Assembly: GCF_042682685.1 (NCBI RefSeq)
Contig: NZ_JBHUHX010000015.1
Coordinates: 180,261 to 244,260, forward strand
DNA length: 64,000 nucleotides
DNA from: Imhoffiella fuscus
GTDB lineage: Bacteria; Pseudomonadota; Gammaproteobacteria; Chromatiales; Chromatiaceae
Direction of reading: 5' to 3'
Shown: positions 27,504 through 36,394 of the stretch, in pieces
Position numbering within the stretch: the stretch's first letter is position 1
Layout: every line of letters starts with the position of its first letter
Program-made: the position numbers and the translations under genes
The notes under the pieces: generated by a model
The model's database searches: none
Seen by the model: the letters and a program-made list of their open reading frames with translations, nothing else
What the model was told of the DNA's origin: nothing

Positions 27504-27959
27504 CTAAAGCGTCAGTGAGCCGAGCCCGTTCGCCTGGGCCAAGTCGCCGATCGCCGCATCGTTCAATGCCGCTTCGTTTCGCGTCGTCCAGGCGTCTTCG
27601 TCCCAGAGTTCGAATTTGATGCCTTGCCCCACGAAAGCGACCCGCTTATCCAGAGTGGCGAAATCGCGGAGATACTGGGGAATCAGAATTCGACCTTGGG
27701 CGTCAACGTCCACATCCTGTGCGTTTCCGACATACAGACGCTGGAGAGAACGTGCTGTGGGATCAAGCGCGGGGAGCGCGGCGAACTTGCGCTCGATGAT
27801 TTCCCATTCGGGCTCTGGATAGAGGAGAAGACAACGGTCGCGGTCTACCGTGATGACCAGATGCGAACCGCAGGCCTCCTGCAAACGCTCACGATGCTTG
27901 GACGGAATCGCGAGACGCCCCTTGGCATCCAGATTGACGATGGAAACCCCCCGAAACAC
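27504..27959 (-). CDS. mraZ: Transcriptional regulator MraZ
   Basis: MraZ is an AbrB-like DNA-binding protein that forms ring oligomers and represses its own dcw operon in E. coli. The 151-residue product has two MraZ repeats, each ending in the DAKGRLAIP / DAQGRILIP loop that contacts DNA. The GTG at 27959 is preferred: the family N-terminus FRGVSIVNLDAKGRL begins there and AGGGGG lies six bases upstream. An ATG at 27965 directly abuts the AGGGGG, and the longer frame to 28013 would run through the operator-proximal leader. Confidence 0.95.
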   Translation of the reverse strand: MFRGVSIVNLDAKGRLAIPSKHRERLQEACGSHLVITVDRDRCLLLYPEPEWEIIERKFAALPALDPTARSLQRLYVGNAQDVDVDAQGRILIPQYLRDFATLDKRVAFVGQGIKFELWDEDAWTTRNEAALNDAAIGDLAQANGLGSLTL

Positions 27960-27995
27960 CGGCATCCCCCTGGCCAGTCGCCGCCTGGTGGTTTT

Positions 27996-28003
27996 CCCCC
28001 CCC
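27996..28003 (-). repeat. Eight-G homopolymer in the mraZ leader
   Basis: There is a run of eight C on the plus strand, hence eight G in the mRNA sense, between the MraZ-box repeats and the mraZ ribosome-binding site. It lies in untranslated leader if the GTG at 27959 is the start. Such tracts are prone to slippage. No functional evidence is visible. Confidence 0.5.
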
Positions 28004-28007
28004 GACT

Positions 28008-28032
28008 ACCCACTCAACCCCACGCACTCCCA
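28008..28032 (-). promoter_or_regulatory. MraZ operator: three TGGGN direct repeats
   Basis: In the mraZ sense the sequence reads TGGGA, TGGGG and TGGGT at 28032-28028, 28022-28018 and 28012-28008, each separated by exactly five bases (10-bp period). This is the architecture known for MraZ binding sites upstream of mraZ. The repeats lie just downstream of the predicted -10 element, in a position suited to autorepression of the whole dcw cluster. Confidence 0.88.
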
Positions 28033-28042
28033 CTTGCCGACC

Positions 28043-28071
28043 ATGTTAGAGGTGCCCCTGGACATCGTCAA
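28043..28071 (-). promoter_or_regulatory. Sigma-70 promoter of the dcw cluster (PmraZ)
   Basis: On the minus strand TTGACG (28071-28066) and TAACAT (28048-28043) are separated by 17 bases, close to the sigma-70 consensus. Transcription would start near 28036-28037, immediately upstream of or within the first MraZ box. This is the only strong promoter recognised for the mraZ-to-ftsZ series. The stretch 28072-28275 shows no further gene. Confidence 0.75.
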
Positions 28072-28275
28072 GAAACCACTGACCTTTATTCTTGACAGTC
28101 AGCAACTTAGAGGCGGAAGTTATGCAGACATGACAACTTCGGCAAAGCGTCTACTTTTCAAGGATATGGGAAAGAAAGCTCAAGTTATGAGCGAACCAGC
28201 GAGACCAAGTCGCAGATGGACTTCGATGGCATGCGGTGAAGCGAGGGGAGGGAAATGACTGCGGAGGAAGGAGAA

Positions 28276-28641
28276 GAGAGTCAGCCGATAAGCCGGGTTC
28301 TGTCGAGGACAGCCATTCATCTGGGACATGCGTCACCGCATGCCTCAAGCGACCTACCCGGGAACACACGCGGGCCGCGTGCTGCAGAGTGAACTGCGCG
28401 TTCCCCTATTTGGTCTTGCTCCGGGTGGGGTTTACCCTGCCACTGATGTTGCCACCAGCGCGGTGCGCTCTTACCGCACCATTTCACCCTTACCGCCCGC
28501 CGCGAGGCGGGGTTGGCGGTATCTTTTCTGCGGCACTTTCCGTGGACTCGCGCCCCCCAGGCGTTACCTGGCACCCTGCCCTATGGAGCCCGGACTTTCC
28601 TCCCCTTCCATACGCAAGGAGCGGCTGCCTGGCTGACTCTC
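28276..28641 (-). ncRNA. rnpB: RNase P RNA (M1 RNA), type A
   Basis: This is the catalytic RNA that matures tRNA 5' ends, about 366 nt. Diagnostic conserved segments on the minus strand are GAGGAAAGTCCGGGC (28602-28588), near the P4 core, and ACAGAACCCGGCTTAT (28303-28288), near the 3' end. The ends pair perfectly as helix P1: GAGAGTCAGCC at 28641-28631 with GGCTGACTCTC at 28286-28276, which sets the boundaries. The P15-type GGTAA...GAAAGGGTG region is also seen. It lies between rsmI and the dcw promoter, an arrangement known in other gammaproteobacteria. The exact mature ends may differ by a few bases. Confidence 0.96.
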
Positions 28642-28650
28642 AAGCCGACC

Positions 28651-28656
28651 ATTATA
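28651..28656 (-). promoter_or_regulatory. -10 element of rnpB promoter
   Basis: A perfect TATAAT on the minus strand lies about nine bases before the start of P1. It is followed by GGTCGGC, a GC-rich discriminator as often found at stable-RNA promoters. No good -35 hexamer was found at 16-18 bases upstream. Confidence 0.7.
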
Positions 28657-28733
28657 CATGGGTTACGCAACCATGACGTCGCCCGAATTCGATGCCAAAC
28701 GAAGAAAGGAATGAGTGTTTTGCGAGGCGAGAG

Positions 28734-29594
28734 TCAATCTCCCTCCCCGCCAAGCCCCAGTTCAAGACCCAACCGATAGAGCGGATTCTTCTTGGCGCCG
28801 GTCAGTCGAGCGGCCAACGCCGCCGCCTGACTCAGAGGCAACGACTCAGCGAGGACGCGAAGAACCCGTTCCTGCTCCTCGCATCCATCCGCGTCACCCC
28901 CAACACCCCGTCCCTGGATCAGGATCACCAACTCACCGAGTTGCTGCTCCGCGTCCTCATCGACCCGACGCATGAGTTCGGCGGCCGAACCAAAGAGAAA
29001 GGTTTCGAACCGCTTGGTCAGCTCGCGGGCCAGAACGACGCGCCGCGCATCGCCCAGGGTCTCGGCGATATCGGAGAGCGTTGCCACCGTACGCTTGCCG
29101 CTTTCGTAGAGGATCAGGGTTCCTGGCTCACGGGCAACGTCCTTCAGCCACGCCTGCCGCTGCGATCTTGAGCGCGGGGGGAAACCGAGAAAGAGAAAAC
29201 GGTCGCTGGGAAGTCCTGCGGCAGAGAGTGCGCAGATCAGGGCGCTCGGACCCGGAATCGGAACGACGGCGAAACCTTGCTCCCGAGCCGCCGAGACCAG
29301 ACTGTAACCGGGGTCGCTGATGAGCGGCGTTCCCGCATCCGACACCAGGGCGACATCCCGCCCATCCTCCAGCGCGCTCAGCAGACGGCGCGAAACGCTC
29401 GCCTCGTTGTGATCGTGACAGGCGATCAGGTTCGCTGAAATCCCGAAATGATTGAGCAAGCGCAGGGTTTGCCGCGTATCCTCGGCGGCGATCAAATCCA
29501 CATCCGTCAGGACCTTGCGTGCACGCTCCGTCATGTCCGCGAGATTGCCGATCGGCGTCGCGACCACGTATAGTACCCCACCAGATTGCTGCAT
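28734..29594 (-). CDS. rsmI: 16S rRNA (cytidine1402-2'-O)-methyltransferase RsmI
   Basis: RsmI methylates the 2'-OH of C1402 of 16S rRNA, the same nucleotide that RsmH modifies. The 286-residue protein shows the SAM-binding tetrapyrrole-methylase-like fold with LYVVATPIGNLADMT at the N-terminus, AAEDTR, ALVSDAGTPLISDPGY, and PGPSALICALSAAGLP. The ATG at 29594 fits this N-terminus. It is divergent from lpoA with a 36-bp gap, as in E. coli. Confidence 0.97.
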   Translation of the reverse strand: MQQSGGVLYVVATPIGNLADMTERARKVLTDVDLIAAEDTRQTLRLLNHFGISANLIACHDHNEASVSRRLLSALEDGRDVALVSDAGTPLISDPGYSLVSAAREQGFAVVPIPGPSALICALSAAGLPSDRFLFLGFPPRSRSQRQAWLKDVAREPGTLILYESGKRTVATLSDIAETLGDARRVVLARELTKRFETFLFGSAAELMRRVDEDAEQQLGELVILIQGRGVGGDADGCEEQERVLRVLAESLPLSQAAALAARLTGAKKNPLYRLGLELGLGGEGD

Positions 29595-29630
29595 CTTGCG
29601 CTCCTGACAGCCTTCGAACGGAACGGAATC

Positions 29631-31457
29631 ATGCCCAAGCATTGCGTTGCCCGCACCTCCCTGTCCATCACCTATTGGTTGACGGCCATTCTGGCCGCAG
29701 GTCTTCTGACCGCCTGCGCGGTCAATCCGACCTTCGACGAGGCCCAGATCCTGGCTCCAGTCGCTCAGTCGGACCTGGAGCGCGCAGCCACTGCGGAGCA
29801 CCAAGGCAAACAACGAGAAGCGGCCGAAACCTATCTGCAACTCGCGACCCAGGCGCCGCAACCCGCACGCGCCCAGTTGCAGCTGAAGGCGCTCCACGCC
29901 TATCTGTCCGCCGGGCGGACAAATGAAGCCGCAAAGCTGGTCGCAACGCTCTCCGCCAGCCCCCTGACACCCCTGCAACAGCAATTGCTTCTGCTCGAAC
30001 AGGCGGACCTCGCCCTCTTGTCGGATCATCCAAAGGAGGCGATCGCACATCTCGAACGGATGCAGCCGCGCGCGCTCCCCAAGACATTCCAGGTGCGCCG
30101 ACTGGGCACCCTAGCCTTCGCGCAACGCCTCGCCGATCGGCCGATCGCAGCCGCCGAATCGCTGGCCCAGCTCGACCGGGTGCTCGACGGCGAGAACGCG
30201 CGCCTGTCCAATCAGGTCTCGCTCGTCTCGGCGCTCGCATCGCTGCCCCAATCGCAATTGCAGACGCTGACCCGAAACGGTAGCGGAACGATGAAAGGCT
30301 GGGCAGGAGCCGCGCTCGCACTCAAGGGTGCGAACGCCTCTCCCGAACGATTGGAAGCTAGCTATCGAACCTGGAAAGACAAGCATTCGGGACATCCGGC
30401 ACTCCCCGACTTAGGGCATGCCTACGCCGACAGGCTGACCGGAGGCTATACCGATGGCGACCAGGTCAGCGTCATGCTGCCGCGTAACGGTCGTTTCGCC
30501 GCTGCGGCCAAGGCGGTAAGAGACGGCATCGAGGCCGCCAAGCGCGCGGATGCACGCAACCGGACGCCAACGCTCAAGTTCGCGGACAGCACCAATGCGA
30601 CGCGCGTGACAGCGATTCACGCCAAGGCGGTCCAATCCGGTGCCGATTACGTCATCGGTCCACTGGAGAAACCCGCCGTCGATGCACTCCTGAGCAAACG
30701 CCACCTGTCGCTCCCGACACTGGCACTGAACGAAGCGACCCGCAGCGACCGACGCGCCGAAAACCTCTTCCAATTCGCCCTGTCGCCGGAGAACGAGGCG
30801 ACCGAGGCCGCCAATACCGCATTCACCATGGGCTCGCGACGCGCGCTCATCCTCTATCCGCAAGGCGCCTGGGGCAACCGCATGGCCACCGCCTTCCGAC
30901 GTCAGTGGCGCAATCTCGGGGGCAGCCTGCTCGGACAGGCGACCTACAACCCGACGCGGCCGCGCTACGAGGCGACGCTGCGCACGCTGATGGCGGATTC
31001 GAGCGCCGACCTCCTCTTCCTGGTCGCCACCGCAGAGCCGGCGCGCCGCATCCATCCGTACATCCAGTCGCTCGCGCCCGCCGGATTGAAGGTGGTCGCG
31101 ACCTCGCATGTCTACTCGGGACGTTTCGACACCGTGCGCGACAAGCCGCTGATCGGGCTCTATTTCGTCGACATCCCCTGGATGCTCGACATGAACGCCG
31201 ACGACCCATTGTCGCGGAAGCGTCTCATGGGCACCTCGACGAACGCGGCGGGTCCGCTGGCGCGACTCTATGCGATGGGGATCGACGCCTACCGGCTGAC
31301 GCCACATCTCACCGATCTATCGCAGAATCCCGGCGCCTTTTATCCAGGACAAACGGGCGGACTCTCGATGGACGCACTGGGCCGAATCAAGCGGCAGCTC
31401 ACACTCGCGCGCTTCACCGCTCAAGGCCCGCGACCCGCCGACGAAACACCGGATTGA
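29631..31457 (+). CDS. lpoA: Outer-membrane lipoprotein LpoA, activator of PBP1a
   Basis: LpoA is an outer-membrane lipoprotein that reaches through the periplasm to stimulate PBP1a. The 608-residue product has a lipoprotein signal peptide with lipobox LLTAC (Cys near residue 29), an N-terminal helical TPR-like domain (about 40-270), and a C-terminal periplasmic-binding-protein fold containing SVMLPRNGRFAAAAKAVRDG and YVIGPLEK. The ATG at 29631 is preceded by GGAAC/GGAATC. It heads the lpoA-yraN-dolP gene order. Confidence 0.93.
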   Translation: MPKHCVARTSLSITYWLTAILAAGLLTACAVNPTFDEAQILAPVAQSDLERAATAEHQGKQREAAETYLQLATQAPQPARAQLQLKALHAYLSAGRTNEAAKLVATLSASPLTPLQQQLLLLEQADLALLSDHPKEAIAHLERMQPRALPKTFQVRRLGTLAFAQRLADRPIAAAESLAQLDRVLDGENARLSNQVSLVSALASLPQSQLQTLTRNGSGTMKGWAGAALALKGANASPERLEASYRTWKDKHSGHPALPDLGHAYADRLTGGYTDGDQVSVMLPRNGRFAAAAKAVRDGIEAAKRADARNRTPTLKFADSTNATRVTAIHAKAVQSGADYVIGPLEKPAVDALLSKRHLSLPTLALNEATRSDRRAENLFQFALSPENEATEAANTAFTMGSRRALILYPQGAWGNRMATAFRRQWRNLGGSLLGQATYNPTRPRYEATLRTLMADSSADLLFLVATAEPARRIHPYIQSLAPAGLKVVATSHVYSGRFDTVRDKPLIGLYFVDIPWMLDMNADDPLSRKRLMGTSTNAAGPLARLYAMGIDAYRLTPHLTDLSQNPGAFYPGQTGGLSMDALGRIKRQLTLARFTAQGPRPADETPD

Positions 31458-31482
31458 GCGACGGGAACGCCCGAACCTCCTG

Positions 31483-31848
31483 ATGAAATCACCGAAGGAC
31501 ACGAGCGGAATCGGCGCCGAGGCCGAGCGGCTTGCCGAGTCCTTTCTGAACGGACAGGGCCTCGAAACGATGGCCCGCAATCACCGTTGCCGGTATGGCG
31601 AGATCGATCTCGTCATGCGCGATGGTGCGGTCCTCGTCTTCGTTGAGGTACGATTCCGCCGTTCGAACCAGTTCGGCACACCGGCCGAGACCGTCGACAG
31701 ACGCAAGCAGCAACGCCTCATCACGACCGCCCGACACTACCTAAAGACCAACCCCAGCACCCTGCCTTGCCGCTTCGATGTCATCGCCATCGACGGCCAG
31801 AATCGCATCCAATGGATCCAACATGCCTTCGCCGTCGAATCGAGCTAG
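31483..31848 (+). CDS. yraN: UPF0102 family protein YraN
   Basis: This 121-residue protein of the UPF0102 family has a predicted Holliday-junction-resolvase-like endonuclease fold. The conserved core GEIDLVMRDGAVLVFVEVRF carries the acidic residues of the putative active site, and ETVDRRKQQRL follows. Its physiological role is not established. It lies 25 bp after lpoA, the standard neighbour. Confidence 0.92.
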   Translation: MKSPKDTSGIGAEAERLAESFLNGQGLETMARNHRCRYGEIDLVMRDGAVLVFVEVRFRRSNQFGTPAETVDRRKQQRLITTARHYLKTNPSTLPCRFDVIAIDGQNRIQWIQHAFAVESS

Positions 31849-31885
31849 ACCCTCAGTAGAGGTCGCAACGACTTCCAACATCTCG

Positions 31886-32488
31886 ATGCACCGAGCCCGA
31901 CCAAAACACGCCCCAAGGGTCGCCATCGCCTTGGCGATGGCGCTCGTCGCCACCTCGCTCGGCGGTTGCGGCGCAGTGATCGTCGGAGGGGCCGCCGTCG
32001 GCGCATCGGCGCTCTACGATAGACGCGACCACCTGACCTTCATCGCAGACCAGGAGATCGAGCTGACGGCGACCCATGCCTTGCAGCAGGACACACAGAT
32101 CGAGGGCCATTCGGGCATCTCGGTCACCAGCTACAATCAAAGCGTTCTTCTGACCGGCCAGGCGGAATCAGAGAAGGTCGCCCATCATGCGACCCAGGTC
32201 GTCAGCCAGATTCCCAGAGTCAAACGGGTGATCGACGAGATCAGCATCGGTCCCAACATCAGCCTGACCCAGGAGTCAGAGGATCTTTACATCACCTCCC
32301 GCGCCAAGCTGACCCTGACCGGCGTGAATCTACCCGGTTTCAACCCGACACGGATCAAGGTGGTAACCGAGAACCGTGTCGTCTATCTGCTTGGACTCGT
32401 CAGCCCGGAAGAAGCGGATGCCGCAACCGAAAAGGTCCGCTATGTCCCAGGCGTCGAGCGTGTGGTCAAACTCTTTGAATACAAATAA
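31886..32488 (+). CDS. dolP: BON-domain outer-membrane lipoprotein, DolP-like
   Basis: This 200-residue lipoprotein has a signal peptide ending in the lipobox SLGGC (Cys near residue 29) and two BON domains (about 55-120 and 125-195). DolP (YraP) supports outer-membrane integrity and the BAM machinery and localises to division sites. The ATG at 31886 gives a regular signal peptide; an in-frame ATG inside the yraN 3' end is less likely. The diaA gene that lies between yraN and dolP in E. coli is absent. Confidence 0.88.
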   Translation: MHRARPKHAPRVAIALAMALVATSLGGCGAVIVGGAAVGASALYDRRDHLTFIADQEIELTATHALQQDTQIEGHSGISVTSYNQSVLLTGQAESEKVAHHATQVVSQIPRVKRVIDEISIGPNISLTQESEDLYITSRAKLTLTGVNLPGFNPTRIKVVTENRVVYLLGLVSPEEADAATEKVRYVPGVERVVKLFEYK

Positions 32489-33893
32489 CCCCGCCCCACT
32501 CGCCATCCCGGACCTTTCGGAGGGATTTCGTCGAGCACTGGCACGCATCGCGGGCGACGGGCACCTGCTCACGGATCCGGCCGACTGCTGGGCCTACGGC
32601 TACGACAACAGCCGCCGCCACGCCCTACCTCAGGCCGTGGTCTTTGCCTCGGACGAGGAGCAGATCGTCCATCTGGTGGGGCTCTGTCGTGACGCGGGCG
32701 TGCCGCTGACCGCCCGCGGCCGAGGAACCGGAACGACCGGTGCCACAGTTCCCGACCGAGGCGGCGTCGTGCTCTCACTGGAGCGCATGGACCGCATTCT
32801 TCGAATTATCCCCGAGGACCGACTGGCGATCGTCCAACCTGGCGTACTCAACGCCCAGTTACAGCAGGCGGTCGGCGATCTGGGATTCTTCTGGCCGCCC
32901 GATCCCACGAGCGCGGCGACCTGCACCATCGGCGGCAACCTCGCCTACAACTCGGCCGGCCCGAGGGCGGTGAAATACGGCACTGCCCGCGAAAGCACCC
33001 TGGGACTGAGGGTAGTGACCGGACGGGGCGAGACGCTACGCACCGGCGTCATGACCACCAAAGGCGTCGTCGGTTACGACCTGACCCGTCTCATCGTCGG
33101 CTCGGAAGGCACCCTCGCTATCATCACCGAGGCCACGCTCAAGCTGACCCCCTTGCCCGAGACCAAGCGCACGCTCCGCGCGACCTATACAGATATCCAT
33201 ACCGCAGCGGCTGCCGTCTCGGCCATCATGGCCCAGCCGGTCATCCCCTGCGCGCTGGAGTTCATGGATGCCTCCGCCATCGCGACCGTCCGTCACTACG
33301 CCGAGTTCGACCTACCGGACGGGGCCGGCGCGGCGCTCATGATCGAACTGGACGGATCGGCAGCCTGCATCGAGGAGTCCGTGTCGGCGGTCAGTGCCGC
33401 CGCCCGTAACGCAGGCTTGCTGGAACTGCGACGCGCCGAGAGCAAGGAGGAGATTGCAGCCTTGTGGAAGACGCGCAAGGCGCTATCGCCGACGCTGCGT
33501 CACATTGCACCCAAGAAGATCAATGAAGACGTCGTAGTCCCGGTCTCGCGCATGGGCGAGTTCATCGAAGGACTCGAACGGCTCTCGCAGACCACCGGCA
33601 TCCGTATCGTCAACTTCGGCCATGCAGGAAACGGCAACATCCATGTCAATCTATTGATCGACCCGGACGACCCGGACGAGGTCGCCAGGGCCGCCGAGTG
33701 TCTGGACTCGGTCTTCGCCCTGGTTCTGCGTCTGAACGGAACCCTATCCGGTGAGCACGGCGTCGGAATCGAGAAGCGCGACTTCGTCGGTCAGGAGCTT
33801 GGCCCGACGGCGCTCGCGCTCATGGCGGATATCAAACGCTGCTTCGACCCGGCCGGCATCCTGAATCCCGGCAAGGGCTTTCCATCACCCTGA
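32442..33893 (+). CDS. FAD-linked oxidase, GlcD / D-lactate dehydrogenase type
   Basis: This is a soluble flavoprotein of 483 residues with an N-terminal FAD-binding PCMH domain (LTARGRGTGTTGATVP, PPDPTSAATCTIGGNLA) and a C-terminal FAD-oxidase domain (INEDVVVPVSRM, GHAGNGNIHVNLL, GEHGVGIEKRDF). Such proteins oxidise 2-hydroxy acids such as glycolate or D-lactate; the GlcE/GlcF partners are not in the window, so D-lactate-type activity is as likely as glycolate. The ATG at 32442 follows AAGG by six bases and overlaps the BON lipoprotein gene by 47 bp. Confidence 0.85.
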   Translation: MSQASSVWSNSLNTNNPAPLAIPDLSEGFRRALARIAGDGHLLTDPADCWAYGYDNSRRHALPQAVVFASDEEQIVHLVGLCRDAGVPLTARGRGTGTTGATVPDRGGVVLSLERMDRILRIIPEDRLAIVQPGVLNAQLQQAVGDLGFFWPPDPTSAATCTIGGNLAYNSAGPRAVKYGTARESTLGLRVVTGRGETLRTGVMTTKGVVGYDLTRLIVGSEGTLAIITEATLKLTPLPETKRTLRATYTDIHTAAAAVSAIMAQPVIPCALEFMDASAIATVRHYAEFDLPDGAGAALMIELDGSAACIEESVSAVSAAARNAGLLELRRAESKEEIAALWKTRKALSPTLRHIAPKKINEDVVVPVSRMGEFIEGLERLSQTTGIRIVNFGHAGNGNIHVNLLIDPDDPDEVARAAECLDSVFALVLRLNGTLSGEHGVGIEKRDFVGQELGPTALALMADIKRCFDPAGILNPGKGFPSP

Positions 33894-33935
33894 TACACTG
33901 AAGCCCGACCAGGGAGCCGAGCGCTTCTTCGCCGG

Positions 33936-36254
33936 TTACTTGCCGGGCCGCACCAAGGCGCCAAGCCCGACGCCATCCAGCGCATCCAGGAGCAGCCGGC
34001 GCACCGCGCCGGCATCCTCGCACTCGAGCGCGACCTTCAGAACCTCACGCGCCCGCGCCCGGCTGATACTGCGAATAACCCGTTTGACCCGCAGCAGACT
34101 GCCCGCCCCCATGCTCAGGCTGTGCACGCCCATACCGAGCAGCAGGAAGATCGCTAGGGGATCGCCAGCCATCTCTCCACAGACGCTCACCTCGCGCCCA
34201 TGCAGCTTGGCCCCGGTCAGGATCTGCAGTAGCGCGCGCAGAACCGCCGGATGGTATTCGTTGTAGAGCTTGGCGACGTGGGGGTTGTTGCGATCGACGG
34301 CCAGCAGATACTGGGTCAGATCATTGGTCCCGACCGAGAGGAAATCGACGCGCCGAGCCAGGGCCTCGGTCTGATAGACGGCAGCGGGCACCTCGATCAT
34401 GACACCGATCGGCGGCATCTTGACCTGATAGCCCTCCTCCAACAGCTCGTCATGGGCTCGGCGAATCAGCAGAAGGGCATCGTCCACCTCGCCGACCGTG
34501 CTGACCATGGGCAAGAGCAAACGCAGATTGTCGAGCCCGATCGCCGCGCGCAGGATGGCCCGCACCTGGGTGAGGAAGATTTCTGGCTGATCGAGCGTGA
34601 TGCGGATACCGCGCCAGCCCAAAAAGGGATTGGCCTCCTGCATCGGGAAATAGGGCAGCGGCTTGTCGCCACCGATGTCCAGGGTGCGAATGGTCACCGG
34701 ACGCGGCGCGAACAGTTCCAAGACTTGGCGATAGTTCGCCATCTGGGCTCCCTCGCCCGGGAAGCTGTCGCGCACGATGAAGGGAAGCTCGGTGCGATAG
34801 AGGCCGACGCCAGCCGACTCCTCGATCCCCAGCGGACGCGCCTCCGACACCAGACCGGTGTTCAGATAGAGCGGCACCAGATAACCATCGGTGGTCTCGG
34901 CCGGCAGGTGTCGAAGGGTCTGCAGCTCGCTCGTCAGCGCGGCGTCGTCCTCGGCGAGCCGCTGGTACTCGGAGCGCACCGCCGGTCCCGGTGAGACGTA
35001 GACGCGCCCACGGTAGCCGTCGACCACCATCTCGCGCCCCTCGATCCGGCTGACCGGCAGATCCGAAACGCCCATGGCGGCCGGAATACCCATGCCCCGA
35101 GCCAGAATACCGACGTGCGAGGCACCCGAACCCGTCGTCGAGACGATGCCGACCAAACGCTCGCGAGGAACGTCGGCGATCTGCATCGCACTGATCTCCT
35201 CACCGACCAGGATCGTCCGGGGCGCGTACTCGACCGGACCGGCCGCCTGATTCTGTAGATGCATCAGGATGCAGCGTCCCAGATCCCGCACGTCCGAGGC
35301 ACGCTCGCGCAGATAGGCATCGTCCATGTTGTCAAAGACGCGGGCGTGCTCGGTGATCGTCTCGCGCAGGGCGCCAGGCGCCCAATTGCCGGCGCGGATC
35401 CGCGACAGCGTCCCATCGATCAGGGTGTCGCTTTCGAGCATCAGACGCCAGGCGTCGAACAGGGCCATGTCCTCGGCGCGCAGATGATTCTGGGTACGCG
35501 CCGCGAAGCGCTCCAGATCCTGGATGACATCCCCTACCGCGCGGCGGAACTCATGCACCTCGACCTCGGGGTCGTCGGGACGGCGATCCGGCACCGCATT
35601 CAGATCGGCTGGGGGATAGACCACCACGGCCTCGCCGATACCGATTCCGGACGAGGCGGCCAGCCCGGGAAGGAAGCGCTGCGGGATACCGTCGTCTTGG
35701 AGACGGGCGAGTTCGCCGCTGGTGCGCGCAAAGGTGATGGCACCGGCCAGCTGCGAGGCGAGGGTCATGACGAAGGTGACCTCGTCCTCCCCGAAATGAC
35801 GTCGACGACGCTGACGCAGGACCAACACGCCCAGCACCTTGCGGTTCTGGATGATGGGCGCACCGAGGAAACCGTGATAGCGCTCCTCGCCCGTGTCGAT
35901 GATGCATTCGTAGCGCGGATGATTGGCTGCGTCGTCCAGATTGATAGGCTCGGCCCGTTCGCTGACCAGACCGATCAAACCGCGCCCCAATTCGAGACGC
36001 ACGCGCCCGACGGCATCCGGACGCAGTCCCTCGCTCGCTTGCAAAACGTGGCGGTGATTCTCGAAATCGTTGAGATAGACCGAGCAGACATCGGCGCCCA
36101 CCGCCTGTTTGACGCGCCGCACGATGATGTCGAGCGCCAACTGGAGATCGGGGGCGTTGTTGACCTCCTGCACGATACGCCGGAGCGACTCCAACATGCT
36201 CGGTGGAGCCGGCTGATGGGGTGTAGCCTGTTGGCTTGGTGAGGGATCGGACAA
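33936..36254 (-). CDS. ptsP: Phosphoenolpyruvate-protein phosphotransferase PtsP (EI-Ntr)
   Basis: PtsP is enzyme I of the nitrogen-related phosphotransferase system and passes phosphate from PEP to NPr. The 772-residue protein has an N-terminal GAF domain (about 20-170), then the EI domains: the phosphohistidine region STTGSGASHVGILARG, the PEP-binding barrel with TLDIGGDKPLPYF, GVMIEVPAAV, and VCGEMAGDP near the C-terminus. It is downstream of rppH on the same strand, as in E. coli. No ptsN or ptsO gene is visible in the window. Confidence 0.96.
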   Translation of the reverse strand: MSDPSPSQQATPHQPAPPSMLESLRRIVQEVNNAPDLQLALDIIVRRVKQAVGADVCSVYLNDFENHRHVLQASEGLRPDAVGRVRLELGRGLIGLVSERAEPINLDDAANHPRYECIIDTGEERYHGFLGAPIIQNRKVLGVLVLRQRRRRHFGEDEVTFVMTLASQLAGAITFARTSGELARLQDDGIPQRFLPGLAASSGIGIGEAVVVYPPADLNAVPDRRPDDPEVEVHEFRRAVGDVIQDLERFAARTQNHLRAEDMALFDAWRLMLESDTLIDGTLSRIRAGNWAPGALRETITEHARVFDNMDDAYLRERASDVRDLGRCILMHLQNQAAGPVEYAPRTILVGEEISAMQIADVPRERLVGIVSTTGSGASHVGILARGMGIPAAMGVSDLPVSRIEGREMVVDGYRGRVYVSPGPAVRSEYQRLAEDDAALTSELQTLRHLPAETTDGYLVPLYLNTGLVSEARPLGIEESAGVGLYRTELPFIVRDSFPGEGAQMANYRQVLELFAPRPVTIRTLDIGGDKPLPYFPMQEANPFLGWRGIRITLDQPEIFLTQVRAILRAAIGLDNLRLLLPMVSTVGEVDDALLLIRRAHDELLEEGYQVKMPPIGVMIEVPAAVYQTEALARRVDFLSVGTNDLTQYLLAVDRNNPHVAKLYNEYHPAVLRALLQILTGAKLHGREVSVCGEMAGDPLAIFLLLGMGVHSLSMGAGSLLRVKRVIRSISRARAREVLKVALECEDAGAVRRLLLDALDGVGLGALVRPGK

Positions 36255-36394
36255 ACTCTTGCCTGAATTCAGCTGAGATGAAAAAAGGCCGCCGCAATAG
36301 GGCGAGGTCGATGACCGATCGGCAGAAGCGCCGAAGCGGGGACCAATGCCCCCTGGCGCCCAAGCCGAGATCCGATGTCAGGATCCGATGCCAT

